A stretch of DNA of 64,000 nt from Nocardioides astragali (GTDB taxonomy: Bacteria; Actinomycetota; Actinomycetes; Propionibacteriales; Nocardioidaceae): NCBI RefSeq assembly GCF_024436375.1, contig NZ_JAFMZM010000003.1, positions 267,627 to 331,626 on the forward strand, given 5' to 3'. Below the pieces are notes generated by a model. That model did no database searches. It had not been told where the DNA came from and saw only the letters and a list, made by a program, of their open reading frames with translations. Below are positions 35,721 to 44,506 of the stretch, one piece after another. A program made the translations under genes and the position numbers. The first letter of the stretch is position 1, and the number at the start of each line of letters is the position of its first letter.

Positions 35721-37177
35721 ACAAGCCCATCCGCGTCGTCTCGGTCTTCTGCCTCGTGCTCTTCCTGGCCCTCCTGGTCAACGCGACCTACCTGATGTAC
35801 GTCCGCGCCGACTCCCTCTCGGAGGATCCGCGCAACCGTCGCATCATCACCGCTGCCTACTCCCGCGAGCGCGGCGCGATCCTGGTCGGCAAGGAGGCGA
35901 TCGCGCGCAGCGTGCCGTCCGACGACAAGTACAAGTTCCAGCGCACCTACTCCGAGCCCTTCAAGTACGCCCCCCTCACCGGCTACTTCGCGTTCTTCAG
36001 CCAGACGGGCGTGGAGCGCTCGCAGAACGAGGTCCTCTCCGGCGACGACTCCCGGCTCTTCGTCACCCGCCTCGTCGACCTGCTCAGCAACACCGACCCC
36101 AAGGGTGGCAATGTCCTGCTGACCGTCAACGCGGCCGCCCAGGACGCGGCCTGGGCCGGACTGGAGAACCTCCCCGGCGACGCGCAGGGCGCCGTCGTCG
36201 CCCTCGAGCCCAGCACGGGCCGCGTGCTTGCCATGGCGTCGACGCCGACCTTCGACCCCAACGACTTCGCGTCCCACGACTTCACGGCCGTGCGCGATCT
36301 CGACCAGACCCTCAACAACGACCCGCGCGAGCCACTCATCAACCGCGCCATCGGCACGACCCTGCCGCCGGGGTCGACGTTCAAGCTGGTCACCGCCGCG
36401 GCCGCGATCGAGTCGGGCAACTACGACGCCGACTCGATGGTCCCGGGCGGCTCCAGGTTCCAGCTGCCGGAGTCCACGACCACCATCCGCAACCACGACG
36501 GGGGCGACTGCGGCGGACGCCGGATCACCCTCACCCAGGCAATGCAGGTCTCCTGCAACGTGACGTTCCTCAGCCTCGCCAACGAGCTGGGCACCGAGGC
36601 GATGGCCGACCAGGCCGAGAAGTTCGGCTTCAACTCCACCTCCCTCGAGGACCTCGGCGGACAGGCCAGGTCGCTCTACCCGCGCGACATGGACGCCCCG
36701 CAGACCGCGATGTCGGGCATCGGTCAGTCCAGCGTGACCGCGACGCCGCTGCAGATGGCCATGGTGGCCGCGGCGATCGCCAACGACGGCGACGTGATGC
36801 GCCCCTACGTCGTCGACGAGGTGCGGGCTCCTAACCTCTCCGTCCTCGACCGCACCGACCCGCAGAGCATCAGCAAGGCGATGTCGAGCACCACCGCCGA
36901 CGAGCTGACCAAGATGCTCGTCGCCACCGTCGAGTCCGGCACCGCGACGCCCGCGCAGATCCCCGGGCTCGAGGTCGCCGGCAAGACCGGCACCGCGCAG
37001 TCCACCGACGACCGGCCGCCCTACGCCTGGTTCGTCTCCTTCGCCCCCGCGGACGACCCCAAGGTCGCCGTCGCGGTGCTCGTGCAGTCCAGCGAGACCG
37101 CGCGAGCCGAGATCGCGGGCGGCCTGCTGGGCGGCCCGATCGCCAAGGCTGTCATGGAGGCGGTGATCGGGCCGTGA
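35717..37177 (+). CDS. pbpA: Class B penicillin-binding protein (transpeptidase) PbpA
   Basis: 486 residues with one N-terminal membrane helix (VVSVFCLVLFLALLVNATYL) and a periplasmic transpeptidase. Motifs: SXXK as GSTFKLVTA (Ser near 220), SXN as SCNVTF (near 279) and KTG as GKTGTAQST (near 422). It cross-links glycan strands made by the adjacent RodA. It has the short pedestal typical of actinobacterial PBPA rather than PASTA-bearing PonA. Overlaps rodA and pknA by 4 bp each. Confidence 0.95.
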   Translation: MNKPIRVVSVFCLVLFLALLVNATYLMYVRADSLSEDPRNRRIITAAYSRERGAILVGKEAIARSVPSDDKYKFQRTYSEPFKYAPLTGYFAFFSQTGVERSQNEVLSGDDSRLFVTRLVDLLSNTDPKGGNVLLTVNAAAQDAAWAGLENLPGDAQGAVVALEPSTGRVLAMASTPTFDPNDFASHDFTAVRDLDQTLNNDPREPLINRAIGTTLPPGSTFKLVTAAAAIESGNYDADSMVPGGSRFQLPESTTTIRNHDGGDCGGRRITLTQAMQVSCNVTFLSLANELGTEAMADQAEKFGFNSTSLEDLGGQARSLYPRDMDAPQTAMSGIGQSSVTATPLQMAMVAAAIANDGDVMRPYVVDEVRAPNLSVLDRTDPQSISKAMSSTTADELTKMLVATVESGTATPAQIPGLEVAGKTGTAQSTDDRPPYAWFVSFAPADDPKVAVAVLVQSSETARAEIAGGLLGGPIAKAVMEAVIGP

Positions 37178-38667
37178 CCGCCCTCGCTCCCGGAGGTCAC
37201 GTCGACGAGGCGCGTCGCTACGTCCTCGAGTCGCGCATCGCGACTGGGGGGATGGGCGAGGTCTGGGCCGCTCGCGACACGGTGCTCGACCGGCCGGTCG
37301 CGGTCAAGGTGCTCAAGACCGAGTACGCCGACGACGCCCTGTTCCGCGCCCGCTTCGAGACGGAGGCGCGCAACGCCGCCGCGCTGCACCACCCCGGCAT
37401 CGCGGCTGTCTGGGACTACGGCGCGAGCTCGCTCGACGACGGGTCGGCGACTCCCCGCCCCTACCTCGTCATGGAGCTCGTGGAGGGCCAGCCGCTCTCC
37501 GCGCTCCTGCGCCCGGGTGCGCCGCTCGACCCCGAGGCCGCGCAGGAGCTGCTCGCCCAGGCCGCCGACGCCCTCGGCATCGCGCACGCCGCCGGGATCG
37601 TGCACCGCGACGTGAAGCCCGCCAACCTCCTCGTCACCCCTGACCGCCGCGTCAAGGTCACCGACTTCGGCATCGCCCGCGCCGCCGAGGGCATGTCGCT
37701 GACCGAGACCGGTCAGGTGCTCGGGACGCCCGCCTACATCTCGCCCGAGCAGGCCGAGGGGAAGTCCGCCACCGCCGCCTCCGACGTCTACGCCCTGGGC
37801 GTGGTCGCCTTCGAGTGCCTGGCCGGCCGCAAGCCCTTCCTCGCCGACACCCCGGTCGCCACGGCGATCGCCCACCTGCGCAACCCGGTCCCCGACCTGC
37901 CCGACAGCGTCCCGGCCGACCTCGCCGGCGTCGTACGCCGTGCGCTGGCCAAGGCACCCGAGGAGCGCTACTCCGACGGCACCGTCTTCGCGCGCGCCCT
38001 CCGCGAGCCCTCCGGCGCGGACGTCGCGACGGTCCTGACGCCCGCGGTGGCTCCGGGTGACACCCCTGCCACCACCCAGGTCTTGCCGGCCGCCTCCCCG
38101 ATGGGCGGTGGCCCAGCAACCGAGCTCCCGCGCGAAAGGGTTGCTGGCACACCGCCGGAGCGACGTCGTACGACGCCGCCGTGGCTGCTGCTCATCGGTC
38201 TCGCCGCGGTGCTCGTCGCCGTGCTGCTGGCCGTCTGGCTCGGCAACCGCGACCCGGAGCCGACCGGGGGCGACACGGGCACCCGCTCCCAGGCGCCGAG
38301 CCAGACCCCCGACGAGACAGCGCCCGAGACTCCGACTGACACTCCCACGGAGACCCCGACGGAGACTCCCACCGAGACCGAGACCGAGCCGGCCACCGTC
38401 GAGGTCGACCCGGCGGCCTACGTCGGGCGCGACCACAAGGACGTCGCCAAGGAGCTGCGGGAGCTGGGCCTCACCGTGGAGGAGGAAGAGGTCGAGAACC
38501 CCGGGGATGTGGGCGAGGGGCTCGTCACCTCGGTCGACCCCAGCGGAAGCGTCCCCGTGGACCAGACGGTGGTCGTCACCTACGTCGGCAAGGTGCCCGG
38601 CGGCGAGGGCAACGACAACGGCGAGGGCAACGGAAACGGAAACGACAAGGATGGGGACGAGGGATGA
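37174..38667 (+). CDS. pknA: Ser/Thr protein kinase, PknA position, with one PASTA domain
   Basis: 497-residue transmembrane kinase. The kinase domain (15-275) has the glycine loop IATGGMGEVWAARD, Lys45 in VAVKVLK, HRDVKPANLLV, TDFGIARA and the activation-segment end GTPAYISPEQ. After a variable linker comes one helix (WLLLIGLAAVLVAVLLAVWL), a Thr/Glu/Pro-rich spacer coded by short tandem repeats, and one PASTA domain (VEVDPAAYVGRDHKDVA...). Mycobacterial PknA lacks PASTA, so this copy differs. It ends in a Gly/Asn/Glu low-complexity tail; GTG start. Confidence 0.9.
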   Translation: MTALAPGGHVDEARRYVLESRIATGGMGEVWAARDTVLDRPVAVKVLKTEYADDALFRARFETEARNAAALHHPGIAAVWDYGASSLDDGSATPRPYLVMELVEGQPLSALLRPGAPLDPEAAQELLAQAADALGIAHAAGIVHRDVKPANLLVTPDRRVKVTDFGIARAAEGMSLTETGQVLGTPAYISPEQAEGKSATAASDVYALGVVAFECLAGRKPFLADTPVATAIAHLRNPVPDLPDSVPADLAGVVRRALAKAPEERYSDGTVFARALREPSGADVATVLTPAVAPGDTPATTQVLPAASPMGGGPATELPRERVAGTPPERRRTTPPWLLLIGLAAVLVAVLLAVWLGNRDPEPTGGDTGTRSQAPSQTPDETAPETPTDTPTETPTETPTETETEPATVEVDPAAYVGRDHKDVAKELRELGLTVEEEEVENPGDVGEGLVTSVDPSGSVPVDQTVVVTYVGKVPGGEGNDNGEGNGNGNDKDGDEG

Positions 38668-40496
38668 CGCAGCCGGAGCCGACTCTGATCGGCGGCCGCT
38701 ACGAGCTCGGTGAGCTCCTGGGGCGCGGCGGCATGGCCGAGGTCCGCAAGGGCAAGGACCTGCGGCTGGGCCGCAGCGTCGCCGTCAAGCGGCTCCGCAC
38801 CGACCTCGCGAGCGACGCCACCTTCCAGGCCCGCTTCCGCCGCGAGGCCCAGTCCTCGGCCTCCCTCAACCACCCGGCGATCGTGTCGACCTACGACACC
38901 GGCGAGGAGATGGCGACCGACGGTTCCGGTGTCGCCCAGCCCTACATCGTCATGGAGTGCGTCGAGGGCCGCACGCTGCGCGACATCCTCCGTGAGGGCC
39001 GCAAGATCCTTCCCGAGCGGGCCCTGGAGATCACCAGCGGCGTGCTCGCGGCCCTCGACTACAGCCACCGGGCGGGGATCATCCACCGCGACATCAAGCC
39101 CGGCAACGTGATGCTGACCCCGACCGGCGACGTCAAGGTGATGGACTTCGGCATCGCACGGGCGATCTCCGACGCGTCCAACACGATGACCCAGACCGCG
39201 GCCGTGGTTGGCACCGCCCAATACCTCTCCCCCGAGCAGGCGCGCGGCGAGACGGTCGACTCCCGCTCCGACGTCTACTCCACCGGCTGCCTGCTCTACG
39301 AGCTGCTGACCGGCCGGCCCCCGTTCGTCGGCGACAGCCCCGTGGCCGTGGCCTACCAGCACGTCCGCGAGCCGGCCTCTCCCCCGTCCGACCACGACGA
39401 CCAGCTCGACGACGAGATCGACGCCATCGTGATGAAGGCGCTCGCCAAGCGCGTCGAGGACCGCTACCAGAGTGCCGCGGCGATGAGGGCCGACATCGAG
39501 CGCTACCTCGCCGGTCACCCGATCCAGGCGCCAGCCGTGGCACCCATCCCCGCAGACACGCAGTACGTCCCCTCCGTGCCGCCGGCCGACGCGACGCGGA
39601 CCATGGCCGCAGGCGTGGCGTCGACCCCTCCCCCCGACCAGGACCGGCCGTCGCGGAGCCGCGCCGGCTGGTGGTTCCTCGGCGGCTTCCTCGTCGTCGG
39701 GCTGCTGCTGCTCGGCGCCTACCTCCTCAACGACCTGCTCTTCGACGAGGCGCCCCAGCGCGAACCGGTGCCCAACCTGGTCGGCATGACGGACGAGGAG
39801 GCGCGCCTCGCGATCGTCGACGCCGGTTTCACGGTGGGTCGCGTCGACCGGGAGACCTCGGAGACCGTGGCGCCCGACCTCGTCATCGAGCAGGACCCCA
39901 GCCGGGACGTCTACAGGGAGCCGGGCACGTCCATCGACTTCGTGCTCTCCGTCGGCAGGCCCGAGGTCGAGGTGCCCTCCGTCGTCGGCAGCCTCCGCAA
40001 GGACGCGCGCGCGCAGCTGGTCGGGATGGGGCTCAAGGTGACCTTCCAGGAGGAGGACTCCGACGAGGACCCCAACCAGGTCCTCAGCACCGACCCGCCC
40101 GCCGGCACGTCGGTGGCCGAGGGCACGACGATCGTCGTCGTCTACTCCGACGGGCCGGAGAAGATCCCCGACGTCCGCGGTCTCAGGCAGGGCCAGGCGG
40201 AGCGGACCCTCCGGGAGGCAGGCTTCGTCCCCGACGTACGCACCGACCCGGCGTCGACGGAGCCGAAGGGCACGGTCGTCGACCAGATCCCGCTCGGCGG
40301 CACCGCCGACCAGAACAGCAGCGTGACGATCTTCGTCTCCGCCTACGAGGAGCCGGTGGTCCCGACCGAGACCCCGGTCCCGACCGAGACCCCCACCGAG
40401 ACCCCGACGGTGCCCACCGAGAGCCCGACGACCCCGCCGCCGACCGCCCCGCCGCCGACCGCCCCGCCGCCGACCGGCCGGATCAGGCTCGGCTGA
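38664..40496 (+). CDS. pknB: Ser/Thr protein kinase PknB with three PASTA domains
   Basis: 610-residue membrane kinase sensing peptidoglycan fragments or lipid II. The kinase domain (10-275) shows LLGRGGMAEVRKG, Lys42 in VAVKRL, HRDIKPGNVML, MDFGIARA and GTAQYLSPEQARG. One helix (WWFLGGFLVVGLLLLGAYLL, about 336-355) leads to three PASTA repeats beginning REPVPNLVGM, EVEVPSVVGS and EKIPDVRGLR; mycobacterial PknB has four. The last ~45 residues are a Thr/Pro-rich tail coded by 12-bp-like repeats. Last gene of the operon, ending one base from a convergent DUF881 gene. Confidence 0.95.
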   Translation: MTQPEPTLIGGRYELGELLGRGGMAEVRKGKDLRLGRSVAVKRLRTDLASDATFQARFRREAQSSASLNHPAIVSTYDTGEEMATDGSGVAQPYIVMECVEGRTLRDILREGRKILPERALEITSGVLAALDYSHRAGIIHRDIKPGNVMLTPTGDVKVMDFGIARAISDASNTMTQTAAVVGTAQYLSPEQARGETVDSRSDVYSTGCLLYELLTGRPPFVGDSPVAVAYQHVREPASPPSDHDDQLDDEIDAIVMKALAKRVEDRYQSAAAMRADIERYLAGHPIQAPAVAPIPADTQYVPSVPPADATRTMAAGVASTPPPDQDRPSRSRAGWWFLGGFLVVGLLLLGAYLLNDLLFDEAPQREPVPNLVGMTDEEARLAIVDAGFTVGRVDRETSETVAPDLVIEQDPSRDVYREPGTSIDFVLSVGRPEVEVPSVVGSLRKDARAQLVGMGLKVTFQEEDSDEDPNQVLSTDPPAGTSVAEGTTIVVVYSDGPEKIPDVRGLRQGQAERTLREAGFVPDVRTDPASTEPKGTVVDQIPLGGTADQNSSVTIFVSAYEEPVVPTETPVPTETPTETPTVPTESPTTPPPTAPPPTAPPPTGRIRLG

Positions 40497-40497
40497 C

Positions 40498-41250
40498 TCA
40501 GTCCGCCAGGGGCGTCGCGTAGGTGAGGTCGAGGAGGCCGGTGTAGGCAGGCGCCACGGCCTGGTCGACCCCGACCATCTCCCAGGAGACGCCCCCGCCG
40601 GGGATGGTCGTGTAGTCGCGGTAGGTGGCGAGGATCGGGTCGATGGTCAGCTCGGCCTCGATCCGGTCCTGGTCGCCGATGCCAACGATGACGTAGGGCG
40701 GCGAGTAGGGGATCCCGTGCAGGGTCACCTGGTTGCCCTCGCACTTGATGCCGGTCGTCGAGATCAGCCGCTGGCCCTGGATGGTGACCGCGGCGGCCCC
40801 GGCGCTCCACATCGCGTTGGCCACCGCCTGGATGTCCTGCTGGTGGACGACGAGGTCGTTGGGATCGCCCTGGTAGGCGAGGCGCGCCTCGACCTCGGCG
40901 TCGTCGAGGGTGACCTGGACGCCCGGGCCGACCTTCTCGACCAGCCCGGCTGGGTCCTCGAGCGTGGCGATCTCGTCCTGCACGCGGGCGACCGAGCGGT
41001 CGCCCAGCTCGGCGCTGAGCTTCTCCACCTCGGCGTTGAGCGCTGCCGCCTGGGCGGTCAGGTCGCCCGCCTCGTCGCGCTCGGCGCGCACCACGGAGGC
41101 CAGGTCGGTGAGCCGGCCGGCCCGCAGGTCGAGGCCGTCGCTCTGCTTGGCGCTCACCGCGAAAAGCACCCCGCTGAGCAGCACGACCACCGGCGTCGCC
41201 ACGCGCCAGACGCGACGGCGTCCGGGGCGAACGTGGGACTGGGACCGCAT
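40498..41250 (-). CDS. DUF881 family membrane protein
   Basis: 250 residues with an N-terminal helix (WRVATPVVVLLSGVLFAVSA), a coiled-coil (LNAEVEKLSAELGDRSVARV) and a conserved extracytoplasmic domain: GPGVQVTLDDA, NDLVVHQQDIQAVANAMWSAGAAAVTIQGQR, GNQVTLHGIPYSPPYVIVGIG. The family is found near division genes in Actinobacteria and Firmicutes; its role is not known. It faces pknB with a 1-bp gap and is divergent from the crgA-like gene. Confidence 0.9.
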   Translation of the reverse strand: MRSQSHVRPGRRRVWRVATPVVVLLSGVLFAVSAKQSDGLDLRAGRLTDLASVVRAERDEAGDLTAQAAALNAEVEKLSAELGDRSVARVQDEIATLEDPAGLVEKVGPGVQVTLDDAEVEARLAYQGDPNDLVVHQQDIQAVANAMWSAGAAAVTIQGQRLISTTGIKCEGNQVTLHGIPYSPPYVIVGIGDQDRIEAELTIDPILATYRDYTTIPGGGVSWEMVGVDQAVAPAYTGLLDLTYATPLAD

Positions 41251-41322
41251 GGCGACTACGCTAACCCCCCGTCGGGCGCCGAGCCGTCCGCCAGCCACAT
41301 CCCGCAAGCCACAGGAGCAGCA

Positions 41323-41775
41323 GTGTCGAAGTCCAAGACGGTCATCGCCGAGGAGAAGAGCACCCTCTTCTCCGTCAGGTTCCTGATCAGTCTGCTGCTG
41401 ATCGTGGGCGGCATCGCCTGGCTCGTCTTCTACTACGCCCAGGCGCGCGGCAACCCGCTCGCCTTCCCGCCGGTGGAGGGCTCGCCCAAGGCCGTCGCCG
41501 ACCTGGGCCGCTGGAACTACGCCATCGGCTTCGGCGTGCTCATGCTCGGCCTGATCGTCTCCGCGCACCCGTCCACCCCGCTGGGTCGCGGACGCGGTGT
41601 GGTGGTCGGCATGCTGGCCTGCTTCCTCATCGGCCTGCTCTGGATCTGCACCTTCTACGTCTTCTCCGACGACCTCTCCAGCCTGTGGGTCTTCAACGAC
41701 CTCGGCCAGTGGAACCTGGTCGTCGGAATCGCCTTCATGGCGGTCGGCTTCAGCTTCGCGACCAAGTGGGAGTAG
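41323..41775 (+). CDS. crgA: Tandem-duplicated CrgA-like cell division protein
   Basis: 150 residues with four membrane helices. CrgA normally has two helices and ~85-95 residues. Here the C-terminal half (CFLIGLLWICTFYVFSDDLS, LGQWNLVVGIAFMAVGFSFA) is a good CrgA unit, and the N-terminal half (LIVGGIAWLVFYYAQARG, LGRWNYAIGFGVLMLGLIVS) repeats the same plan, including the LG-WN motif before the second helix. CrgA coordinates FtsZ, FtsQ and PBPs at the septum. GTG start after ACAGGAG. Position between pknB and ppiA supports the assignment. Confidence 0.85.
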   Translation: MSKSKTVIAEEKSTLFSVRFLISLLLIVGGIAWLVFYYAQARGNPLAFPPVEGSPKAVADLGRWNYAIGFGVLMLGLIVSAHPSTPLGRGRGVVVGMLACFLIGLLWICTFYVFSDDLSSLWVFNDLGQWNLVVGIAFMAVGFSFATKWE

Positions 41776-41813
41776 GTTCTCCCCTGTTCCACTGACAGTC
41801 CATGGCTTTCCGC

Positions 41814-41873
41814 CTCGAGCGGTGAGTGAGGCGCCTTCCTGGGGAAGGGAAGGCGTCTCTCTCACCGCTCGAG
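41814..41873. repeat. 60-bp hairpin repeat, copy 1
   Basis: Perfect 13-bp outer arms CTCGAGCGGTGAG / CTCACCGCTCGAG enclose imperfect inner arms around GCCTTCC / GGAAGGC, so almost the whole unit folds into one hairpin. It lies 38 bp after crgA and may act as its terminator. Two related units are at 45315-45370 and 45394-45455. Confidence 0.75.
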
Positions 41874-41916
41874 TCGATTTCAGGGGTAGCGCCAGCGGAA
41901 GGCGCGTCCTCCACAC

Positions 41917-41984
41917 TGTGGACAACCGCTGTGGAGAATTACACGCGTGTAGTTATCCACAGCTGTGTGCACACCTGTGGGCAA
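41917..41984. promoter_or_regulatory. Cluster of four DnaA-box-like sites
   Basis: TTATCCACA at 41953-41961 (perfect box), TTGTCCACA on the minus strand at 41925-41917 (perfect), and two single-mismatch boxes on the minus strand, TTCTCCACA (41938-41930) and TTGCCCACA (41984-41976). Start spacings are 13, 23 and 23 bp. Two perfect palindromes, TACACGCGTGTA and GTGTGCACAC, lie between them. Confidence 0.65.
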
Positions 41985-42055
41985 CCGTGCGGCACGCGGT
42001 GCGCCCTAAGATGGAGCGAGGACATCACGACTCGCGCGCGACAACGAGGGTCACC

Positions 42056-42814
42056 ATGAACGACGACATCGGGGCACGGGAGCTGGCACGGGAACTGGCA
42101 CGGCTCGCCGAGCGCATGGCCCTGTCGCCGGGCCCTGAGCAGACCGCCGCCGAGGTGGTCGACTACGCCCGCCAGCAGCTGGACGCCAACTACGCCGGCA
42201 TCACCTTGGTCCGCCGCCGGGGCCGCCTGCAGACGGTCGCGCCCACCCATCCCATCGTGGAGCGGGCCGACCTGCTCCAGGAGGAGCTGGGCGAGGGGCC
42301 GTGCCACGACAACGCGTGGCAGTGCGCGACCCTCGTCTCCCAGGACCTGGCCGCCGAGCCACGCTGGCCCGCGTGGGCGCCCATGGCCGTGGAGCTCGGC
42401 CTGCGCAGCGCCCTCGGCGTCGAGCTGCTCAACCGGGCCGAGGACCGCCGACTGGGGTCGGTCAACCTCTTCTGGACCCAACCGCGGAGCTTCACCCCGG
42501 ACGAGATCGCCCTAGCCCACCTGATCTCGCGGCACGCCGCCATCGCTCTCGTCGCGTCCTACACCCTGGAGGGACTCACCCTGGCCCTCGACGGGCGCAA
42601 GCGGATCGGGCAGGCGCAGGGCATCTTGATGGAGCGCCACGGACTGACGGAGGAGCAGGCCTTCGCGGTGCTGAAGCGCTACTCCCAGGACTTCAACGTC
42701 AAGCTACGTGACGTCGCCGAGCGGCTCGTGCAGACCAAGCGGCTCCCGGACAAGCGCCCGGTGGCACGGCTCGGAGAGCCGCCGGTCGACTCCGGTGCGG
42801 CTACGTCCGCCTGA
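42056..42814 (+). CDS. GAF-ANTAR transcription antitermination regulator
   Basis: 252 residues. An N-terminal GAF sensor domain (about 20-160; GITLVRRRGRLQTVAPTHP, EELGEGPCHDNAWQ, LGLRSALGVELL) is followed by a C-terminal ANTAR RNA-binding domain (GRKRIGQAQGILMERHGLTE, FAVLKRYSQDFNVKLRDVAE). ANTAR proteins bind paired hairpins in nascent RNA to prevent termination. The ligand and targets are unknown. It stands downstream of the DnaA-box cluster and converges on the rhomboid gene with a 5-bp gap. Confidence 0.9.
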   Translation: MNDDIGARELARELARLAERMALSPGPEQTAAEVVDYARQQLDANYAGITLVRRRGRLQTVAPTHPIVERADLLQEELGEGPCHDNAWQCATLVSQDLAAEPRWPAWAPMAVELGLRSALGVELLNRAEDRRLGSVNLFWTQPRSFTPDEIALAHLISRHAAIALVASYTLEGLTLALDGRKRIGQAQGILMERHGLTEEQAFAVLKRYSQDFNVKLRDVAERLVQTKRLPDKRPVARLGEPPVDSGAATSA

Positions 42815-42819
42815 ACGGG

Positions 42820-43767
42820 TCAGGCCAGGGCGCTCGCGCGGACGTACGCGAGTCCCAGCAGCACGACCGTGAGCAGCGCGAGTCCGGCCCACTGGACGGC
42901 GGACCGGTTGGCCTTCGGCGCGTAGGCGATGATCGCGGCCGCCGCCATGCCGCCGAGCAGACCACCGAGGTGTCCCTGCCAGGAGATGTAGCGCCACCCG
43001 ACGACGGTGATGAGCACGCCGAGGAGCAGGTTCTGCATCAACCACTGCGTGTCCAGGCGCGCCTTCCTGAAGGTCACGATGAGGGCACCGAGGACGGCGT
43101 ACAACGCACCCGAGGCGCCCAGGGTCCCCGAGCCCGGGTCGGACAGCCAGAGGACCATCACGCTGGCGGCGAGGCCGCCGACGAAGTAGATCGCCAGGAA
43201 GCGGACGCGGCCCATGATCCGCTCCAGCGCCGGGCCGAGGATGAAGAGGGCCATCAGGTTGAGTGCCACGTGCCAGACGTCGACGTGCGTGAACATGTTG
43301 GTGACCATCTGCCACCACGCGCCGTCCGACACCCCCTCGTGCCAGCTCGTGCCAGGAAGCGTCGCGCACGTGCCCGGGTCCACGACGGCGGGGTAGTAGC
43401 GACCAGACCCGTCGAGAAGCTCGCACCGACCATCGGGCGTCAGGGAGAGCAGGGCCGCCAGTCGTGACGACCCGCCGCCCGTGGCCGTGATGGCGAGCCA
43501 CACGACAGCGCTGATCCCCATCAGGACGTACGTCGTGAGTCGCGGGTCGGCGCTGCGCTCGCCGCCGTAGAGCGCGCGGTTCTGGCGTGATCCCTTGTTG
43601 GCCTGCTTGACGCAGTCGGGGCACTGGAAGCCGACCGCCGCGTCGGTCATGCAGTCGGGACAGATCGACTTGTCACACCGCTGGCAGCGGATCCAGGTCT
43701 CGCGATCGGGGTGCCGGAAGCAGGTCGGCACCCCGGTCGCGGCCGGGCCGTCGGACGGCTGGGTCAT
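42820..43767 (-). CDS. Rhomboid-family intramembrane serine protease with N-terminal zinc ribbon
   Basis: 315 residues. Residues 10-55 form a B-box-like zinc ribbon (CFRHPDRETWIRCQRCDKSICPDCM...CPDC), usual in actinobacterial rhomboids. Six or seven helices follow: HVDVWHVALNLMALFILG, the catalytic Ser in GTLGASGALYAVLGAL and His in SWQGHLGGLLGG, forming the Ser-His dyad. It lies 40 bp downstream of ppiA on the same strand, the arrangement seen in Streptomyces. Confidence 0.93.
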   Translation of the reverse strand: MTQPSDGPAATGVPTCFRHPDRETWIRCQRCDKSICPDCMTDAAVGFQCPDCVKQANKGSRQNRALYGGERSADPRLTTYVLMGISAVVWLAITATGGGSSRLAALLSLTPDGRCELLDGSGRYYPAVVDPGTCATLPGTSWHEGVSDGAWWQMVTNMFTHVDVWHVALNLMALFILGPALERIMGRVRFLAIYFVGGLAASVMVLWLSDPGSGTLGASGALYAVLGALIVTFRKARLDTQWLMQNLLLGVLITVVGWRYISWQGHLGGLLGGMAAAAIIAYAPKANRSAVQWAGLALLTVVLLGLAYVRASALA

Positions 43768-43807
43768 GGGTCGTCGATCAGCGTCGATCAGTGGGTCGCA
43801 GAGCCGG

Positions 43808-44320
43808 TCAGCGCTCGATGGTGACGGACTCGATCACCACGGCGTCGACCGGACGGTCCATGGCGCCGGTCGGGGTGGTGCCGATCGCGTCGACGACGTC
43901 GCGGCTGGCCTGGTCGGCCACCTCGCCGAAGATCGTGTGCTTGCGGTTGAGCCACGGGGTGGCGCCGGTGGTGATGAAGAACTGCGAGCCGTTGGTGCCC
44001 GGGCCGGCGTTGGCCATCGCGAGGAGGTAGGGCTTGTCGAAGACGAGCTCGGGGTGGATCTCGTCCTTGAACGTGTAGCCCGGACCGCCGGTGCCGGTGC
44101 CGAGCGGGCAGCCACCCTGGATCATGAAGCCGTCGATCACGCGGTGGAAGCCGAGGCCGTCGTAGTACTTCTCGCCGCTGCGGCCCGCGTCGTCGCGGTA
44201 GTCCTTGGTGCCTTCCGCGAGGCCGACGAAGTTCTCGACTGTCTCGGGGGCATGGTTCGGGAACAGGTTGATGACGATGTCGCCCCGGTTGGTCTTCAGG
44301 GTCGCCTTCAGGTCGGCCAT
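43808..44320 (-). CDS. ppiA: Cyclophilin-type peptidyl-prolyl cis-trans isomerase
   Basis: 170-residue cytoplasmic PPIase. Cyclophilin core motifs: VENFVGLAEGTKDY, GLGFHRVIDGFMIQGGCPLG, FDKPYLLAMANAGPGTNGSQFFITTG and LNRKHTIFGEV. Arg and Phe of the active site are present (FHRVI, SQFFIT); the usual Trp is replaced in KHTIFGEV by His, so cyclosporin affinity may be low. Part of the conserved ppiA-crgA-pknB neighbourhood. Confidence 0.95.
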   Translation of the reverse strand: MADLKATLKTNRGDIVINLFPNHAPETVENFVGLAEGTKDYRDDAGRSGEKYYDGLGFHRVIDGFMIQGGCPLGTGTGGPGYTFKDEIHPELVFDKPYLLAMANAGPGTNGSQFFITTGATPWLNRKHTIFGEVADQASRDVVDAIGTTPTGAMDRPVDAVVIESVTIER

Positions 44321-44506
44321 GGGATGTGCCTCTCAGATGTGTGTCGTGTGCGCCTCGATCCTGCCACGCACCGCCCACGCGCGGATCACGCAGGGCGCCC
44401 GCCGCCGGCGTACGGATCCCGCTCGCGGGCCACCCACCCGGACGGGGCTGGTCGCCTCAGGTGCGGCGTGGTGAGATGGAGGCACACTGACTCTAGGAGG
44501 TCACGC

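Noticed and set aside
38330..38400. Minisatellite or CRISPR-like tandem repeat in pknA
   Set aside because: It is the in-frame Thr/Glu/Pro linker of the kinase and follows codon periodicity.
41776..42055. Chromosomal origin oriC
   Set aside because: Only four DnaA-like boxes, no AT-rich unwinding region and no dnaA or dnaN beside it; kept as a DnaA-box cluster only.
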